The notes: generated by a model not told the origin, from the sequence alone. DNA of 64,000 nucleotides from Pelobacter propionicus DSM 2379 (GCF_000015045.1 NC_008609.1:1665001-1729000), one strand, 5' to 3'; counted from the first letter of the stretch, positions 45,329 through 55,366 are shown. A program made the numbers and translations.

Positions 45329-45396
45329 CAGGGCTTCACTGTGACATGTCACAACTATTGTGTGACATGTCACAGTGAAGCCCTGTGACATGTCAC
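45329..45396. promoter_or_regulatory. array of three GTGACATGTCAC palindromes within a 25-bp inverted repeat
   Basis: The perfect 12-bp palindrome gtgacatgtcac occurs at 45341-45352, 45362-45373 and 45385-45396, starts 21 and 23 bp apart (about two helical turns). The first two lie in a larger perfect inverted repeat, 45329-45353 versus 45361-45385, with a 7-nt centre. The array is ~110-180 bp upstream of a candidate sigma-54 promoter, where NtrC-type activators bind. Half-sites TGTGA/TCACA also recall Crp-family boxes, but with a 4-bp instead of 6-bp centre. Confidence 0.75.
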
Positions 45397-45497
45397 CCGC
45401 CTTCGTTGTCACAAGCTCTCCCCCCACACCCGGCACAGAGACGCACCAGCCCGCCAGCGCGCGCTTTGAAACGTCGTTCATACTCTTTATGCCTCTT

Positions 45498-45512
45498 TGG
45501 CACATATGTTGA
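45498..45512 (+). promoter_or_regulatory. candidate sigma-54 promoter of the che cluster
   Basis: TGGCAC (45498-45503), 5 bp, then TTGA (45509-45512), against the consensus TGGCAC-N5-TTGC. The GG-to-G(C) spacing is exact (12 bp between first Gs). The last base departs from consensus. Transcription would start near 45524, 47 bp before cheW. Confidence 0.55.
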
Positions 45513-45570
45513 AATCAGACGGCGACCAAACATGCTTTTTTGATTACGGAACCGGAAGGGGAGGACAACA

Positions 45571-46086
45571 ATGGCTGAAGAGTTGCAGGCAACCCAGTAT
45601 CTCACGTTTGTTCTCGACAGCGAGGTGTTTGCAGTGGATGTGGCCAGGGTTCGGGAAATCCTGGAGTATACGGCGGTTACGAAGGTGCCGAAGACACGGA
45701 ACTACATGCATGGTGTGATCAATCTCCGTGGCAGTGTGGTGCCGGTGGTTGACATGCGGGTGCTCTTCGGACTTCCCGAGACGGATACCACCGTCAATAC
45801 CTGCATTATTGTCATGGAGGTTACCGCCGAAGGTTCATCCCTCATAATGGGGGCTCTGGCCGATTCGGTGCGTGAGGTGATGGAGTTGGATCCCGGCCAG
45901 ATCGAACCGGCCCCCAAGGTGGGCTCGCGGGTCAAAACCGATTTTATCAGCGGCATGGGCAAGCAGGGTAACGAGTTTATCATGATTCTTGATATCGACA
46001 GGATGCTGCCGGATGAGGCGACAAGTTCCCTCGCGGAAATGGGTGGAATGGCAACGTCAATGGGTGAAGCGGAACTGATGGCATAG
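45571..46086 (+). CDS. cheW: CheW coupling protein (first copy)
   Basis: A 171-residue adaptor joining receptors to Che[55 protein letters not shown] is the CheW SH3-like core, with NLRG motif and D. A strong GGGGAGG site precedes the ATG. It has a 15-residue C-terminal tail ([20 protein letters not shown]) beyond the core. First gene after the candidate sigma-54 promoter; the large receptor gene follows by 38 bp. It is closely similar to the second CheW at 59.5 kb. Confidence 0.94.
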   Translation: MAEELQATQYLTFVLDSEVFAVDVARVREILEYTAVTKVPKTRNYMHGVINLRGSVVPVVDMRVLFGLPETDTTVNTCIIVMEVTAEGSSLIMGALADSVREVMELDPGQIEPAPKVGSRVKTDFISGMGKQGNEFIMILDIDRMLPDEATSSLAEMGGMATSMGEAELMA

Positions 46087-46124
46087 GGCGTGGAATGAAA
46101 ACAATGGCAAAGGAGAACAAAAAC

Positions 46125-49100
46125 ATGTTCAAGGACACGGGGCTGAAAAAAATGCTGATGAGCGGGTTTATCGCAATGGCGCTCATTGGCGGGATACTCG
46201 GTGGTGTCGGGGCGAAGCTGGCACTGGGCTCAACCTCCGGTAGCGCACCACTGTTTGTGCTGGCGCTGGTGGCGGTGGGAGTGGTGCTGGCCATCGTACT
46301 GGGCAGCAGTATCGTACGTGCCGTACTGGGTCAGCTTGGGGCTGAAACCGGTGAGGTGGCGGCGATTGCCAATCTGCTTGCCTCCGGCGATTTGAGCCGT
46401 GACATACAGGTGGCTCCCGGCGACAGCACCAGCGTCATGGCTGCCCTGAAGAGGGTGTCTGATTCGGTTCGATCCGTTGTGAGCGATGCTTCGACACTGT
46501 CCGATGCCGCCATCGCCGGGAAACTCTCGGTCCGGGCTGATGCGGCCAGGCACACGGGCGAATTCAGAAGGATCGTCGAGGGGGTGAACGGCACCCTGGA
46601 GGCTGTTGTCGAGACGGTTCACGATGCTGCAAAACGTATCGATCTGCTGAGTCGTGGCGAAATCTTCGAAGAGATAACAGACGGTTACCGAGGAGACTTT
46701 GGAGAACTGCGTGAAAGCCTCAACCGCTGCAAACAGGCCAACGAGGCGCTGCGCGTCGACATCCGCACCATGTGCATCGCTTCCTACGAAGGGCACCTGG
46801 ATACCCGCGTCGACCCGGACAAGCATCAGGGCTTCTTCTCCAGGGCCGTTGCCGGCCTGAACAACCTCTTCGAAAACTTCACCGCTCCGCTCAAGGTGAC
46901 CACTGACTACATCGAGACGATCAGTCACGGTGCACTTCCGGAAGTAATCACCGAAGAGTACCGCGGCGACTACAACAACATAAAGCAGAGTGTCAATCGC
47001 TGCATCGAGGGGCTGGGCGGTCTCGTGGAGGCCAACAATGTGCTGCAGAAGATGGCCGTCAACGATCACACCCAGAAGGTGGAAGGCCAGTACCTGGGCA
47101 TTTACGCCGAAGTCGGCCATGCCGTCAATGACGTCAGGGAGAGGTTGCTGCGCGTGGCTCAAACCGCACGAAGCATCGCCTGCGGCGATACCAGCGACCT
47201 GGAAATCTACAAAGCCATCGGCGATGGCAAGGGTCGCCGCAGCGAGAACGATCATCTGGTGCCGAATTTCATTGGCATGATGGAAGCCATAAACGCTCTG
47301 GTCAGTGATGCCAACATGCTAGCCGATGCGGCGGTTCACGGCAATTTCAACACCCGCGCCGACCTGAGCAAGCACCAGGGTGATTTCCGTAAGATCGTGG
47401 CCGGCGTCAATGCCACCCTGGACACGGTTGTGGACAAGGTTGTCTGGTACGAGGCGATCATCGACGCGGTACCGTTCCCGATCCACGTCATCGACATGGA
47501 CATGAACTGGACCATGCTGAACAAGGCCTTCGAGAAGCTGATGATTGAAAGCGGAGCGGTTCCGGACCGCAGGGCGGCGGTGGGCAAGCCGTGCAGCAGC
47601 GCCGCGGCCAACATCTGCAACAGCGAGAAGTGCGGCATTCGCCAGCTGCAGAAGGGCGTTGGCGAGAGCTTCTTCGACTGGCACGGTGCCCACTGCAAAC
47701 AGGACACCTCCTACCTGCTCAACAAGAATGGCGAGAAGATCGGCTACGTGGAGGTGGTCACCGACCTCACCCCGATCCTCAGGAACCGCGACTACACCCA
47801 CGCCGAGATCGAGCGCATGGCCGACAACCTGACCAGGCTGGCGTCCGGCAATCTGGAGCTGGATCTGCAGGTGAAGGAAGCCGATGAGCACACCGTCGCC
47901 ACCAGGGAAGACTTCGTCAAGATCAACGAGAGTCTGGCCAGGGTGAAGGAGGCGGTCGGCTCCATGATCGCCGATACGGACATGCTGGTGCACGAGGCCA
48001 TCGCCGGCAGGCTGGAGACCCGCGCCGATGCCGACAAACACCAGGGCGAATACCGCAAGATCGTGGCCGGCATCAACCAGACCCTGGACACGGTTGTGGA
48101 CAAGGTTGTCTGGTACGAGGCGATCATCGACGCGGTACCGTTCCCGATCCACGTCATCGACATGGACATGAACTGGACCATGCTGAACAAGGCCTTCGAG
48201 AAGCTGATGATTGAAAGCGGAGCGGTTCCGGACCGCAGGGCGGCGGTGGGCAAGCCGTGCAGCAGCGCCGCGGCCAACATCTGCAACAGCGAGAAGTGCG
48301 GCATCCGCCAGCTGCAGCGGGGCATTGGCGAGAGCTACTTCGACTGGCACGGATCCCAGTGCAAGCAGGACACCTCCTATCTGGTCAACAAGCGCGGCGA
48401 GAAGATCGGCTATGTGGAGGTGGTCACCGATCTGACCCCGATCCTCAGGAACCGCGACTACACCAACTGTGAGATCGAGCGCATGGCCGACAACCTGACC
48501 AGGCTGTCTGCCGGTAACCTGGAGCTGGATCTGCAGGTCAAGGAAGCCGATGAACACACCGCCGCCACCAGGGAAGGTTTTGTCAAGATCAACGACAGTC
48601 TCACCAAGGTTAAGGAGGCGGTTGGCTCCATGATCGCCGATACGGACATGCTGGTGCACGAGGCCATCGCCGGCAGGCTGGAGACCCGTGCCGATGCCGA
48701 CAAGCACCAGGGCGACTACCGCAAGATCGTGGCAGGCATCAACCAGACTCTGGACACCGTGGTGGATAAGGTTATGTGGTATGAAGCAATCATCGATGCG
48801 GTGCCATACCCACTCCACGTCATCGACATGGACATGAACTGGACCATGCTGAACAAGGCCTTCGAGAAGCTGATGATTGACAGCGGAGCGGTTCCGGACC
48901 GCAGGGCGGCGGTGGGCAAGCCGTGCTCGAGCGCGGCGGCCAACATCTGCAACACCGAGAAATGCGGCATCCGCCAACTGCAGAAGGGCGTCGGCGAGAG
49001 CTACTTCGACTGGCACGGTTCCCAGTGCAAGCAGGATACATCCTACCTGCTCAACAAAAAGGGCGAGAAGATTGGCTATGTGGAGGTTGTTTCGGATCTT

Positions 49101-50597
49101 ACCCCGATCCTCAGGAACCGTGACTACACCAACTGCGAGATCGAGCGCATGGCGGAGAACCTGACCAGGCTGTCTGCCGGTAACCTGGAGCTGGATCTGC
49201 AGGTCAAGGAAGCTGATGAACACACCGCCGCCACCAGGGAAGGTTTTGTCAAGATCAACGACAGCCTCACCAAGGTGAAGGAGGCGGTCGGCTCCATGAT
49301 CGGCGATACTAACCTGCTGGTGAATGCTGCACTGGAGGGAAGACTTGCGACCCGTGCCGATGCCGGCAAGCACCAGGGTGACTTCCAGAAGGTGGTCTCG
49401 GGGATCAACAGCACCCTTGACGCGGTCATCGGACCGCTGAACATGGCTGCCGACTACGTTGCCCGCATCTCCAGGGGAGACATGCCGAGCGCTATCAGCG
49501 ACACCTACAACGGCGACTTCAACGACATCAAGAACAACCTCAACGTACTGATCGACGCCATCGGTGATATCACCGCCAACGCCAAGCAGATTGCCCAGGG
49601 GAACCTGATGGTCGACCTGAAGAAACGTTGCGAAGATGACGAACTGATGGAATCCCTGGCATCCATGGTGGAGAAGCTCAGGGAAGTGGTCACGGAAGTC
49701 CAGTCAGCTGCCGATAACGTGGCGGCCGGCGGCCAGCAGATGTCCGCCACGGCCCAGCAGATGTCCCAGGGCGCCACCGAGCAGGCCGCCAGCGCCGAGG
49801 AAGTCTCCTCCAGTATGGAAGAGATGGCCTCCAGCATCCGCCAGAACACGGACAATGCCCTGCAGACCGAGAAGATCGCCATCAAGTCCGCCTCCGACGC
49901 CCGCGAAGGGGGCAGGGCGGTAACGGAGACCGTGTCTGCCATGAAGGAGATCGCCACCAAGATCTCCATCATCGAAGAGATCGCCCGCCAGACCAACCTG
50001 CTGGCGCTGAATGCCGCCATCGAGGCTGCCCGTGCCGGCGAGCACGGCAAAGGCTTCGCGGTGGTAGCCTCTGAGGTAAGAAAACTTGCCGAACGGAGTC
50101 AGGCTGCTGCCGGCGAGATCAGCCAGCTCTCCACCACCAGCGTGGCAATCGCCGAGCAGGCCGGCGAGATGCTGGACAAGATGCTGCCGGACATCCAGAA
50201 GACCGCAGAACTGGTGCAGGAAATCAGCGCCGCCAGCCGTGAGCAGGATAGCGGCGCCGAGCAGATCAACAAGGCCATCCAGCAGCTGGACCAGGTAATC
50301 CAGCAGAACGCCTCTGCCAGTGAGCAGATGGCCTCCACCACCGAGGAACTCTCCAGCCAGGCCGAGCAGATGAAGGCCACCATAGCATTCTTCGCGCTGG
50401 ACGACCGCAGGCAGAAGGCCCTGCCGGGACCGCGAAATGCGGCGCCCAGGCAAATCACAGCCGGTCCGCGCCGTCAGGCTCCGGTGGTAAAGAAACCGGC
50501 AATGCCCCCAGCGAGAAGCCCGAAGAGTGGGGGGGTGAACCTGGATCTGGGACCCATCGGGCCTGACAGCCTCGATAACGAGTTTGAAAAATTCTAA
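46125..50597 (+). CDS. giant methyl-accepting chemotaxis protein with three Cys-PAS modules
   Basis: A ~1490-residue receptor. Two membrane helices lie close together (~8-28 and ~35-60) with almost no periplasmic loop, so sensing must be cytoplasmic or in the membrane. A HAMP-like array follows (repeated [28 protein letters not shown]). Three tandem 222-residue modules each contain a PAS-like domain with four Cys (C-x7-C-x4-C-x20-[21 protein letters not shown]). The end is the standard signalling coil ([31 protein letters not shown]) and a terminal EFEKF. The start 46125 is preferred because AGGAG lies 9 nt upstream; ATGs at 46095 and 46104 are alternatives. Confidence 0.93.
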   Translation: MFKDTGLKKMLMSGFIAMALIGGILGGVGAKLALGSTSGSAPLFVLALVAVGVVLAIVLGSSIVRAVLGQLGAETGEVAAIANLLASGDLSRDIQVAPGDSTSVMAALKRVSDSVRSVVSDASTLSDAAIAGKLSVRADAARHTGEFRRIVEGVNGTLEAVVETVHDAAKRIDLLSRGEIFEEITDGYRGDFGELRESLNRCKQANEALRVDIRTMCIASYEGHLDTRVDPDKHQGFFSRAVAGLNNLFENFTAPLKVTTDYIETISHGALPEVITEEYRGDYNNIKQSVNRCIEGLGGLVEANNVLQKMAVNDHTQKVEGQYLGIYAEVGHAVNDVRERLLRVAQTARSIACGDTSDLEIYKAIGDGKGRRSENDHLVPNFIGMMEAINALVSDANMLADAAVHGNFNTRADLSKHQGDFRKIVAGVNATLDTVVDKVVWYEAIIDAVPFPIHVIDMDMNWTMLNKAFEKLMIESGAVPDRRAAVGKPCSSAAANICNSEKCGIRQLQKGVGESFFDWHGAHCKQDTSYLLNKNGEKIGYVEVVTDLTPILRNRDYTHAEIERMADNLTRLASGNLELDLQVKEADEHTVATREDFVKINESLARVKEAVGSMIADTDMLVHEAIAGRLETRADADKHQGEYRKIVAGINQTLDTVVDKVVWYEAIIDAVPFPIHVIDMDMNWTMLNKAFEKLMIESGAVPDRRAAVGKPCSSAAANICNSEKCGIRQLQRGIGESYFDWHGSQCKQDTSYLVNKRGEKIGYVEVVTDLTPILRNRDYTNCEIERMADNLTRLSAGNLELDLQVKEADEHTAATREGFVKINDSLTKVKEAVGSMIADTDMLVHEAIAGRLETRADADKHQGDYRKIVAGINQTLDTVVDKVMWYEAIIDAVPYPLHVIDMDMNWTMLNKAFEKLMIDSGAVPDRRAAVGKPCSSAAANICNTEKCGIRQLQKGVGESYFDWHGSQCKQDTSYLLNKKGEKIGYVEVVSDLTPILRNRDYTNCEIERMAENLTRLSAGNLELDLQVKEADEHTAATREGFVKINDSLTKVKEAVGSMIGDTNLLVNAALEGRLATRADAGKHQGDFQKVVSGINSTLDAVIGPLNMAADYVARISRGDMPSAISDTYNGDFNDIKNNLNVLIDAIGDITANAKQIAQGNLMVDLKKRCEDDELMESLASMVEKLREVVTEVQSAADNVAAGGQQMSATAQQMSQGATEQAASAEEVSSSMEEMASSIRQNTDNALQTEKIAIKSASDAREGGRAVTETVSAMKEIATKISIIEEIARQTNLLALNAAIEAARAGEHGKGFAVVASEVRKLAERSQAAAGEISQLSTTSVAIAEQAGEMLDKMLPDIQKTAELVQEISAASREQDSGAEQINKAIQQLDQVIQQNASASEQMASTTEELSSQAEQMKATIAFFALDDRRQKALPGPRNAAPRQITAGPRRQAPVVKKPAMPPARSPKSGGVNLDLGPIGPDSLDNEFEKF
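47421..49418 (+). repeat. three 666-bp tandem repeats inside the receptor gene
   Basis: Units start at 47421, 48087 and 48753, an exact 666-bp (222-codon) period. Units 1 and 2 are identical at the DNA level, including synonymous positions, over 47421-47638 versus 48087-48304. Unit 3 is more diverged (e.g. [15 protein letters not shown] becomes [15 protein letters not shown]). Recent duplication or gene conversion explains the identity. Confidence 0.9.
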
Positions 50598-50620
50598 CTG
50601 AGTAAGCGGTACTGCACGAC

Positions 50621-50667
50621 AGGGGGGCGAAACTCTTCTCAACCCGATTCTCGCCCCCCTTTTTTTT
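50621..50667 (+). terminator. terminator after the giant receptor gene
   Basis: Perfect 10-bp stem (aggggggcga, 50621-50630; tcgcccccct, 50651-50660) followed by T8. It should end the cheW-receptor transcript. Confidence 0.9.
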
Positions 50668-50711
50668 AACCGGTCCGAGAGATAACTGTTTTTTGTGGAG
50701 AGTGTGAAGGT

Positions 50712-50748
50712 CAAGACCTCCGAGGTTTCGACAGTCTCGGAGGTCTTG
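50712..50748. repeat. perfect 13-bp stem hairpin upstream of the hybrid kinase
   Basis: caagacctccgag (50712-50724) pairs with ctcggaggtcttg (50736-50748) around an 11-nt loop. No T-run follows. It could be a 5'-leader structure of the kinase mRNA or a dispersed repeat. Confidence 0.5.
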
Positions 50749-50787
50749 TTCATGTCCCCCTTGTTTAGTCAGGCATGTACAAACAAC

Positions 50788-51954
50788 ATGGCAATGAGAA
50801 TGAGAACGATTCGCGAAGAAAACATGAGCCGGTCGCAAAAACTGGAGTGCATCGGGACACTGGCTGGTGGAGTTGCCCATGATTTCAACAATATCCTGAC
50901 GGTAATCATCGGCGCCTGTACCCTGCTGGAAATGAACGCGGCCGATTATCCCGATCAGATGCCGTTCGTCTCCCGGATTCGCAATTATGCCGAACGGGCC
51001 GCGCAGCTTACCCAAGATCTTCTGATATTCAGTCGCAGGCAGGCGGTTGTCATGGGGCCCGAGAATCTAGTGGAGGTCTTTCATGACATGCATCGTTTTC
51101 TGGGGAGCATCATCGGCGAAGATATTCAGCTGATAACCGACCAGCAGGAGAAAACGGTGATGGTTATGGTTGATCTCGGGCAGATTGAGCAGGTTCTCAT
51201 GAATCTGGCGGCCAACTCCCGTGACGCCATGCCCCGCGGCGGTGTTCTGCGCATGCGTCTGTCGCGGGTTACGAATGATGGAGCTCTGCCCCATCTAGAA
51301 GGTTGCCCTTTGGGTGACTATGCCCTGATGACGGTATCCGATACCGGAACAGGAATCGACAGGGAGAACCTCTGCCGAATCTACGAACCTTATTTCACCA
51401 CCAAGGAACTGCACGCCGGAGCCGGTCTCGGCCTCTCCGTCGTGTACGGCATCATCAGCCAACATAACGGCGCCATACATGTGCAGAGCAGTCCGGGTGA
51501 GGGAACACTATTTAGCATATACCTGCCGATATGCGATCAGGAGGAGATGGTGATGTCAGAAACTGGCGCAGGGCTATTACCGGGGGGCACGGAAACCATC
51601 CTGTTGGTTGACAGTGACCCGGTCATGTTGAAAATCAATGCCAGCCTTCTGGAGGGGGCGGGCTACATGGTCCTGACTGCTTCGGATGGTCTGGAAGCGC
51701 AGGAACTGCTTCGACGCGGGCAGGAAGCGATTTCGCTGGTTGTGCTTGATGAGGCGCTGCTTCCCGTACATGATCTGGAGACCTGCTGGCGGCAGCTTGC
51801 AAACGATGACAAAATCAAGTTCATGCTGCTCCAGGGAACCGACGACGCGGGGACAGCGCGTACGATGAAGGGGGCTGCCAGGATCACGAAGCCTCTTGAT
51901 CCCCTGCTGCTTTTGGAACAGGTTCGCGCCTTGATCGATGGGCGTACCCTCTGA
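50788..51954 (+). CDS. soluble hybrid histidine kinase (HisKA-HATPase-receiver)
   Basis: About 388 residues. It begins almost directly with HisKA (KLECIGTLAGGVAHDFNNILTVI, phospho-His in VAHDFNN). HATPase follows with NLAANSRDAMPRGG, DTGTGID and GAGLGLSVVYGI. A C-terminal receiver has acidic pocket VDSD, acceptor Asp in LVVLDEALLP and Lys in ITKPLDP. There is no sensor domain or membrane helix, so input must come from a partner, perhaps the receptor array. The start is unclear: 50788, 50824 and an upstream GTG at 50695 are all in frame, none with a good ribosome site. Confidence 0.82.
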   Translation: MAMRMRTIREENMSRSQKLECIGTLAGGVAHDFNNILTVIIGACTLLEMNAADYPDQMPFVSRIRNYAERAAQLTQDLLIFSRRQAVVMGPENLVEVFHDMHRFLGSIIGEDIQLITDQQEKTVMVMVDLGQIEQVLMNLAANSRDAMPRGGVLRMRLSRVTNDGALPHLEGCPLGDYALMTVSDTGTGIDRENLCRIYEPYFTTKELHAGAGLGLSVVYGIISQHNGAIHVQSSPGEGTLFSIYLPICDQEEMVMSETGAGLLPGGTETILLVDSDPVMLKINASLLEGAGYMVLTASDGLEAQELLRRGQEAISLVVLDEALLPVHDLETCWRQLANDDKIKFMLLQGTDDAGTARTMKGAARITKPLDPLLLLEQVRALIDGRTL

Positions 51955-52029
51955 TATGGACGGAGCGTGACATTTTTTTTTTCAATGGTATAGTGCAGGC
52001 AATAAATTTTATTTTGGAAGGTAGTGTCA

Positions 52030-52497
52030 ATGAAATCAAGGTTATCCCTCGTTGTCTCCGTTGTGGTTCTTTTCGCCTCGATCGCTGCGTTCGCAGCTCC
52101 CGCCGTACTGCTCCCCAAGGGGTACCGTTCCTGGAAAAAGAGTGAACGGAAAGTCGTTACCGACAAGAGTTCTCTTTTCTACGGAATCCATTACATCTAT
52201 GCCGATACAAAGGCAATGAAGGGCTACCAGGCTGGCAACCGTTTTGCCGAAGGGAGCCGCATCATTGTGGAGCACTTCAACATCAAGGGTAATCCCGCAG
52301 TTGACGGCCCGAAGAACATGGTCGTCATGATGCGCAAGGACAAACGTTTCCAAAAGACCGGCGGCTGGCAATTCTCCGGGTTTGGCGCCAACGGCAAGCC
52401 GAGTGGAATCGATCCGGTTGCCACCTGCTTTGGCTGCCACCTGAAGGACGCGTCACAGCGGGACTTCGTGATCTCCACAGTAAAAGACTTCAAGTGA
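52030..52497 (+). CDS. cytochrome P460-family monoheme protein
   Basis: A 155-residue exported protein (signal peptide MKSRLSLVVSVVVLFASIAAFA). A single CFGCH haem motif lies near the C-terminus (PVATCFGCHLKDASQRDFV) and the P460-type core includes VVMMRKDKRFQKTGGWQF. In nitrosifiers P460 oxidises hydroxylamine using a Lys-haem cross-link; which Lys corresponds here cannot be settled by eye. Family members in metal reducers have no proven role. An AAGG site precedes the ATG. It is placed in the middle of the chemotaxis cluster. Confidence 0.82.
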   Translation: MKSRLSLVVSVVVLFASIAAFAAPAVLLPKGYRSWKKSERKVVTDKSSLFYGIHYIYADTKAMKGYQAGNRFAEGSRIIVEHFNIKGNPAVDGPKNMVVMMRKDKRFQKTGGWQFSGFGANGKPSGIDPVATCFGCHLKDASQRDFVISTVKDFK

Positions 52498-52679
52498 CGT
52501 CAGGCGAATCATTACGCACTGACACGGGCCCATTGATGTTGAACCTCATTGGGCTTTCACGTCTTCTGGAACGAACCTTGGTTGCTGTTTATTAATCTGG
52601 AAGCTGTTATTGTAATTCCAATTACGTATTCTCGCCGGTATGGCAGCGCGATCCGGTTTGCGGAGATGAAGGGACAACC

Positions 52680-54533
52680 ATGTCACTAGCAATTGAATCC
52701 TTTTCGAAAAAGAACGACTCGGCATCGGTTGCCAAAACAGTCGCCTCCTGGCGGAAGAGTATTGCTCCCGCGATTGAGACGCTGCGAGTGCTGGCCGGGA
52801 CAACCGAAGACGAGTTCCTGCAGATGGGGTCGCAGTTGCAGTCATTTTACCAGCGCTCGGTTGACATTACCCGTATGGCCGGTGAGCTGATGGATATCGT
52901 TTCCGGTGAACGCCTGCAAATGCTGATTGGCCGTCTGCGTCAGATGATGTCGGATATGGAAGAGTATCTGGCCGGCGCGCGCAGCCGCAGCGGCGATAGT
53001 TTCAAGACCCTGGAACAGGTGCAAAATCTGCTGGAGCAGTTGACCACACCCCTCGAGGGATTCCAGAAGATGAACAAGACCTTGCGTATGCTGAGCATCT
53101 CGACCAAAATCGAGAGTTCTCGTTTGGGGGATTTGGGCAGTGGTTTTGTTAATCTTGCCATGGATGTTGAAAAACTCTCCCATCAGGTCAACGAAAAGTC
53201 GGCAACCATCCTGAATCATCGCCAGTTGCTGGCAGTGACAATCCAGTCGAACCTCAAGTCCGTTTACTCCAGTGAAGCAGCTCAGGATGCCGAGGTGCGG
53301 GGGGCGCTTTCCAGAACCGCGGCCAGCCTTCAGGAGCTGATTGCCGTCACCGATCGCTGCTCCAGTTTCGGTTCCATGGTTTCCGAAGTTTCCGCGGATG
53401 TCAGCGCCAATATCAGTGAGGTTGTCTCATCGCAGCAGACCCATGACATAACACGCCAGCAGGTGGAGCATGTCGTCGAGGCACTGGAAAAGCTGTCAAC
53501 CAACCTTGCTGTCGTGGAGGAAGCTGTTCTGGACGATGAAAGTGGCAGGGCCCTGGTTATCGAGTCCGGGGATGTGTGCGAACTTCAGGAAGCACAACTC
53601 CGTTTCGCCACTTCGGAGTTGTATGCGGCGGTCTGTACAATCGTTGAAAATCTCCGTGATGTTGCCAGCAAGCAGAGTTCCATGGCCCATGAATCCCTCT
53701 CCGTAGCCGGTGTGGCCGACTCCGGTAGCGGTTCGTTCGTTGATGATCTGAGGCAGGGCATGTCATCCGTCACCTCGGTGCTGGTCGGCTGCGCCAAGTC
53801 CGATCACGATATCGCGACTACCATGCAGAGCGTGGCCGCCACTATCCAGCAGATTACCGGCTTTGTCGAAGATATCGAGTATATCGGTTCCGAAATAGAC
53901 CTGATTGCACTTAATTCGCAGATCAAGGCGGCTCATACCGGTCGGGAAGGGGCGGCTCTGGGAGTGCTGGCCGAGGCGATTAAACGTCTGTCTGACGAAG
54001 CGGTCAGGCAGACGGAATCAGTCGCCTCGACGCTCAACGTGATTCATACCACGACCGAGCACCTTACGGCCGAATCCTTTGGCGATGAGGCAGGATCGGG
54101 TGGGCTGATCTCGGCCATGGAAGCCGAGTTGTCTGAAATCCTCCACACCCTGGGCGTCATGAACGACGAACTCTTCGGTCTGCTGGCCGGCCTGGGGGAA
54201 AATGTGCAGTCCCTGACCGAGGATGTGGAGTCGGCTACCTCCGGAATCGATGTGCATGAGCGGATCAAGAACATGGCTGGCGGTGTGCTTACGGATCTGG
54301 AGCGGATCGTTGAACAGGCGCGTCATATAGAGCCGGCCAGCAGTCAGTTTAAACAGAATCTGCGTCACATGGAAGAACACTACACCATGGAGAGCGAACG
54401 TCACATCCATGAAGCCATTGCCCGCAAGCGAGGCGGCAATCATGCGACCAGCGCGCAGCAGCCTGAAACATCCACGGCCCAGACCGATGCGCAGAGCGAT
54501 TCCGAATTTGGCGATAACGTTGATTTGTTCTGA
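52680..54533 (+). CDS. soluble receptor-like helical protein with HDITRQQ motif
   Basis: A 617-residue protein, almost entirely heptad-rich helix, with no signal peptide or membrane segment. It resembles an MCP cytoplasmic rod, but the hairpin tip lacks the usual signalling consensus. It instead has IGSEIDLIALNSQIKAAHTGREGAALGVLAEAIKRLSDEA, an altered version. Two noteworthy motifs are SSQQTHDITRQQVEHVVEALEKL (residues ~258-280), similar to the Q-D-x-x-x-Q phosphatase helix of CheZ, and GIDVHERIKNM near the end. It is followed closely by STAS, cheY and cheA, so it likely works in this pathway. An AAGGGA site precedes the ATG. Confidence 0.75.
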   Translation: MSLAIESFSKKNDSASVAKTVASWRKSIAPAIETLRVLAGTTEDEFLQMGSQLQSFYQRSVDITRMAGELMDIVSGERLQMLIGRLRQMMSDMEEYLAGARSRSGDSFKTLEQVQNLLEQLTTPLEGFQKMNKTLRMLSISTKIESSRLGDLGSGFVNLAMDVEKLSHQVNEKSATILNHRQLLAVTIQSNLKSVYSSEAAQDAEVRGALSRTAASLQELIAVTDRCSSFGSMVSEVSADVSANISEVVSSQQTHDITRQQVEHVVEALEKLSTNLAVVEEAVLDDESGRALVIESGDVCELQEAQLRFATSELYAAVCTIVENLRDVASKQSSMAHESLSVAGVADSGSGSFVDDLRQGMSSVTSVLVGCAKSDHDIATTMQSVAATIQQITGFVEDIEYIGSEIDLIALNSQIKAAHTGREGAALGVLAEAIKRLSDEAVRQTESVASTLNVIHTTTEHLTAESFGDEAGSGGLISAMEAELSEILHTLGVMNDELFGLLAGLGENVQSLTEDVESATSGIDVHERIKNMAGGVLTDLERIVEQARHIEPASSQFKQNLRHMEEHYTMESERHIHEAIARKRGGNHATSAQQPETSTAQTDAQSDSEFGDNVDLF

Positions 54534-54548
54534 CAGGAGATAGAAAAG

Positions 54549-54896
54549 ATGGCACTTGCGAGTACCTGCCGTGAAAACGGCGAAATCGTCATATCGAGCG
54601 GAAACCGCCTGACGATCGAAAATGTGGGCGAATTTGCGCGGCTGGTCCGGGAAGGGTTGGAGGTATCTCAACAGGTGTCGGTCGAGTTTGAACCGGAGAT
54701 CGATATCGACATCACCGGGATACAGGTTCTCTGTTCGGCCTGCAAGACAGCCGCGGCGAGCGGCAAAACCTTTTCGTGCTCCGGTCCGCGATCCCGGGCT
54801 CTGGTCGAGGTGATCCAGGCCTGTGGCGCCGAGCGCCACGCAGTCTGTACACAGAATAACAATTCTACCTGTAGGTGGTTTGGAGGTGTGGAGTAA
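54549..54896 (+). CDS. STAS-domain protein
   Basis: A 115-residue anti-sigma-antagonist-like protein. SGNRLTIENVGEFARLVREGLE and EIDIDITGIQVLCSACKTAAASGK follow the STAS pattern. The phosphorylatable Ser of SpoIIAA (D-S-S-G) is replaced by Thr (DITG), which may still be modified. Its stop overlaps the cheY start (TAATG), so the two are coupled. STAS proteins in che clusters may act in phospho-switching or scaffold control; no kinase partner is obvious besides CheA. Confidence 0.8.
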   Translation: MALASTCRENGEIVISSGNRLTIENVGEFARLVREGLEVSQQVSVEFEPEIDIDITGIQVLCSACKTAAASGKTFSCSGPRSRALVEVIQACGAERHAVCTQNNNSTCRWFGGVE

Positions 54897-55261
54897 TGGC
54901 AAAAGTAATCATGACTGCCGATGATTCGGCCAGTGTTCGCCAGATGGTGGCGTTTACCCTCAAGCAGAACGGCTATACCGTCGTGGAAGCGGTGGATGGA
55001 CGTGATGCCCTGAACAAGTTGAATGCGCAGAAGGTCGATATGCTGCTGACCGACCTGAATATGCCAAATCTGGATGGCATCGGCCTGATCAAGGGAGTGC
55101 GGGCCGGTTCCCTGAACAAGTTCATCCCGATCGTCATGCTGACTACCGAATCCCAGGACTCGAGGAAAGCCGAGGGCAAGGCGGCCGGCGCCACCGGGTG
55201 GATTGTCAAGCCGTTCAAACCCGAGCAGCTGATTGCCGTTATCAAGAAGGTACTGGGGTAG
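54896..55261 (+). CDS. cheY: CheY response regulator
   Basis: A 121-residue single receiver domain. Acidic pocket TADDSAS, acceptor D53 in LLTDLNMPNLDG, switch Thr in VMLTTES and Lys in WIVKPFKPEQL are all intact. It takes phosphate from CheA. It overlaps the STAS gene by 1 bp (TAATG), with GGAGGTG upstream. The following 105 bp contain an imperfect hairpin ending in T6. Confidence 0.95.
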   Translation: MAKVIMTADDSASVRQMVAFTLKQNGYTVVEAVDGRDALNKLNAQKVDMLLTDLNMPNLDGIGLIKGVRAGSLNKFIPIVMLTTESQDSRKAEGKAAGATGWIVKPFKPEQLIAVIKKVLG

Positions 55262-55366
55262 GGCTGGAAAATCTGGTGAGGAGTGAAGGGCAAAGAGTGA
55301 GGCCATACCCCTTTATTCCCCACCAGTTTTTTCTTCACCTCTTACCCACACACCGAGGTGTTATTT

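Noticed and set aside
45341-45396. Possible short CRISPR-like array
   Set aside because: Units are 12-bp palindromes with 9-11 bp spacing and only three copies; no cas genes. Operator array fits better.
47319-49373. 684-codon minus-strand frame inside the giant receptor gene
   Set aside because: Repeats with the same 222-codon period as the receptor modules; shadow frame only.
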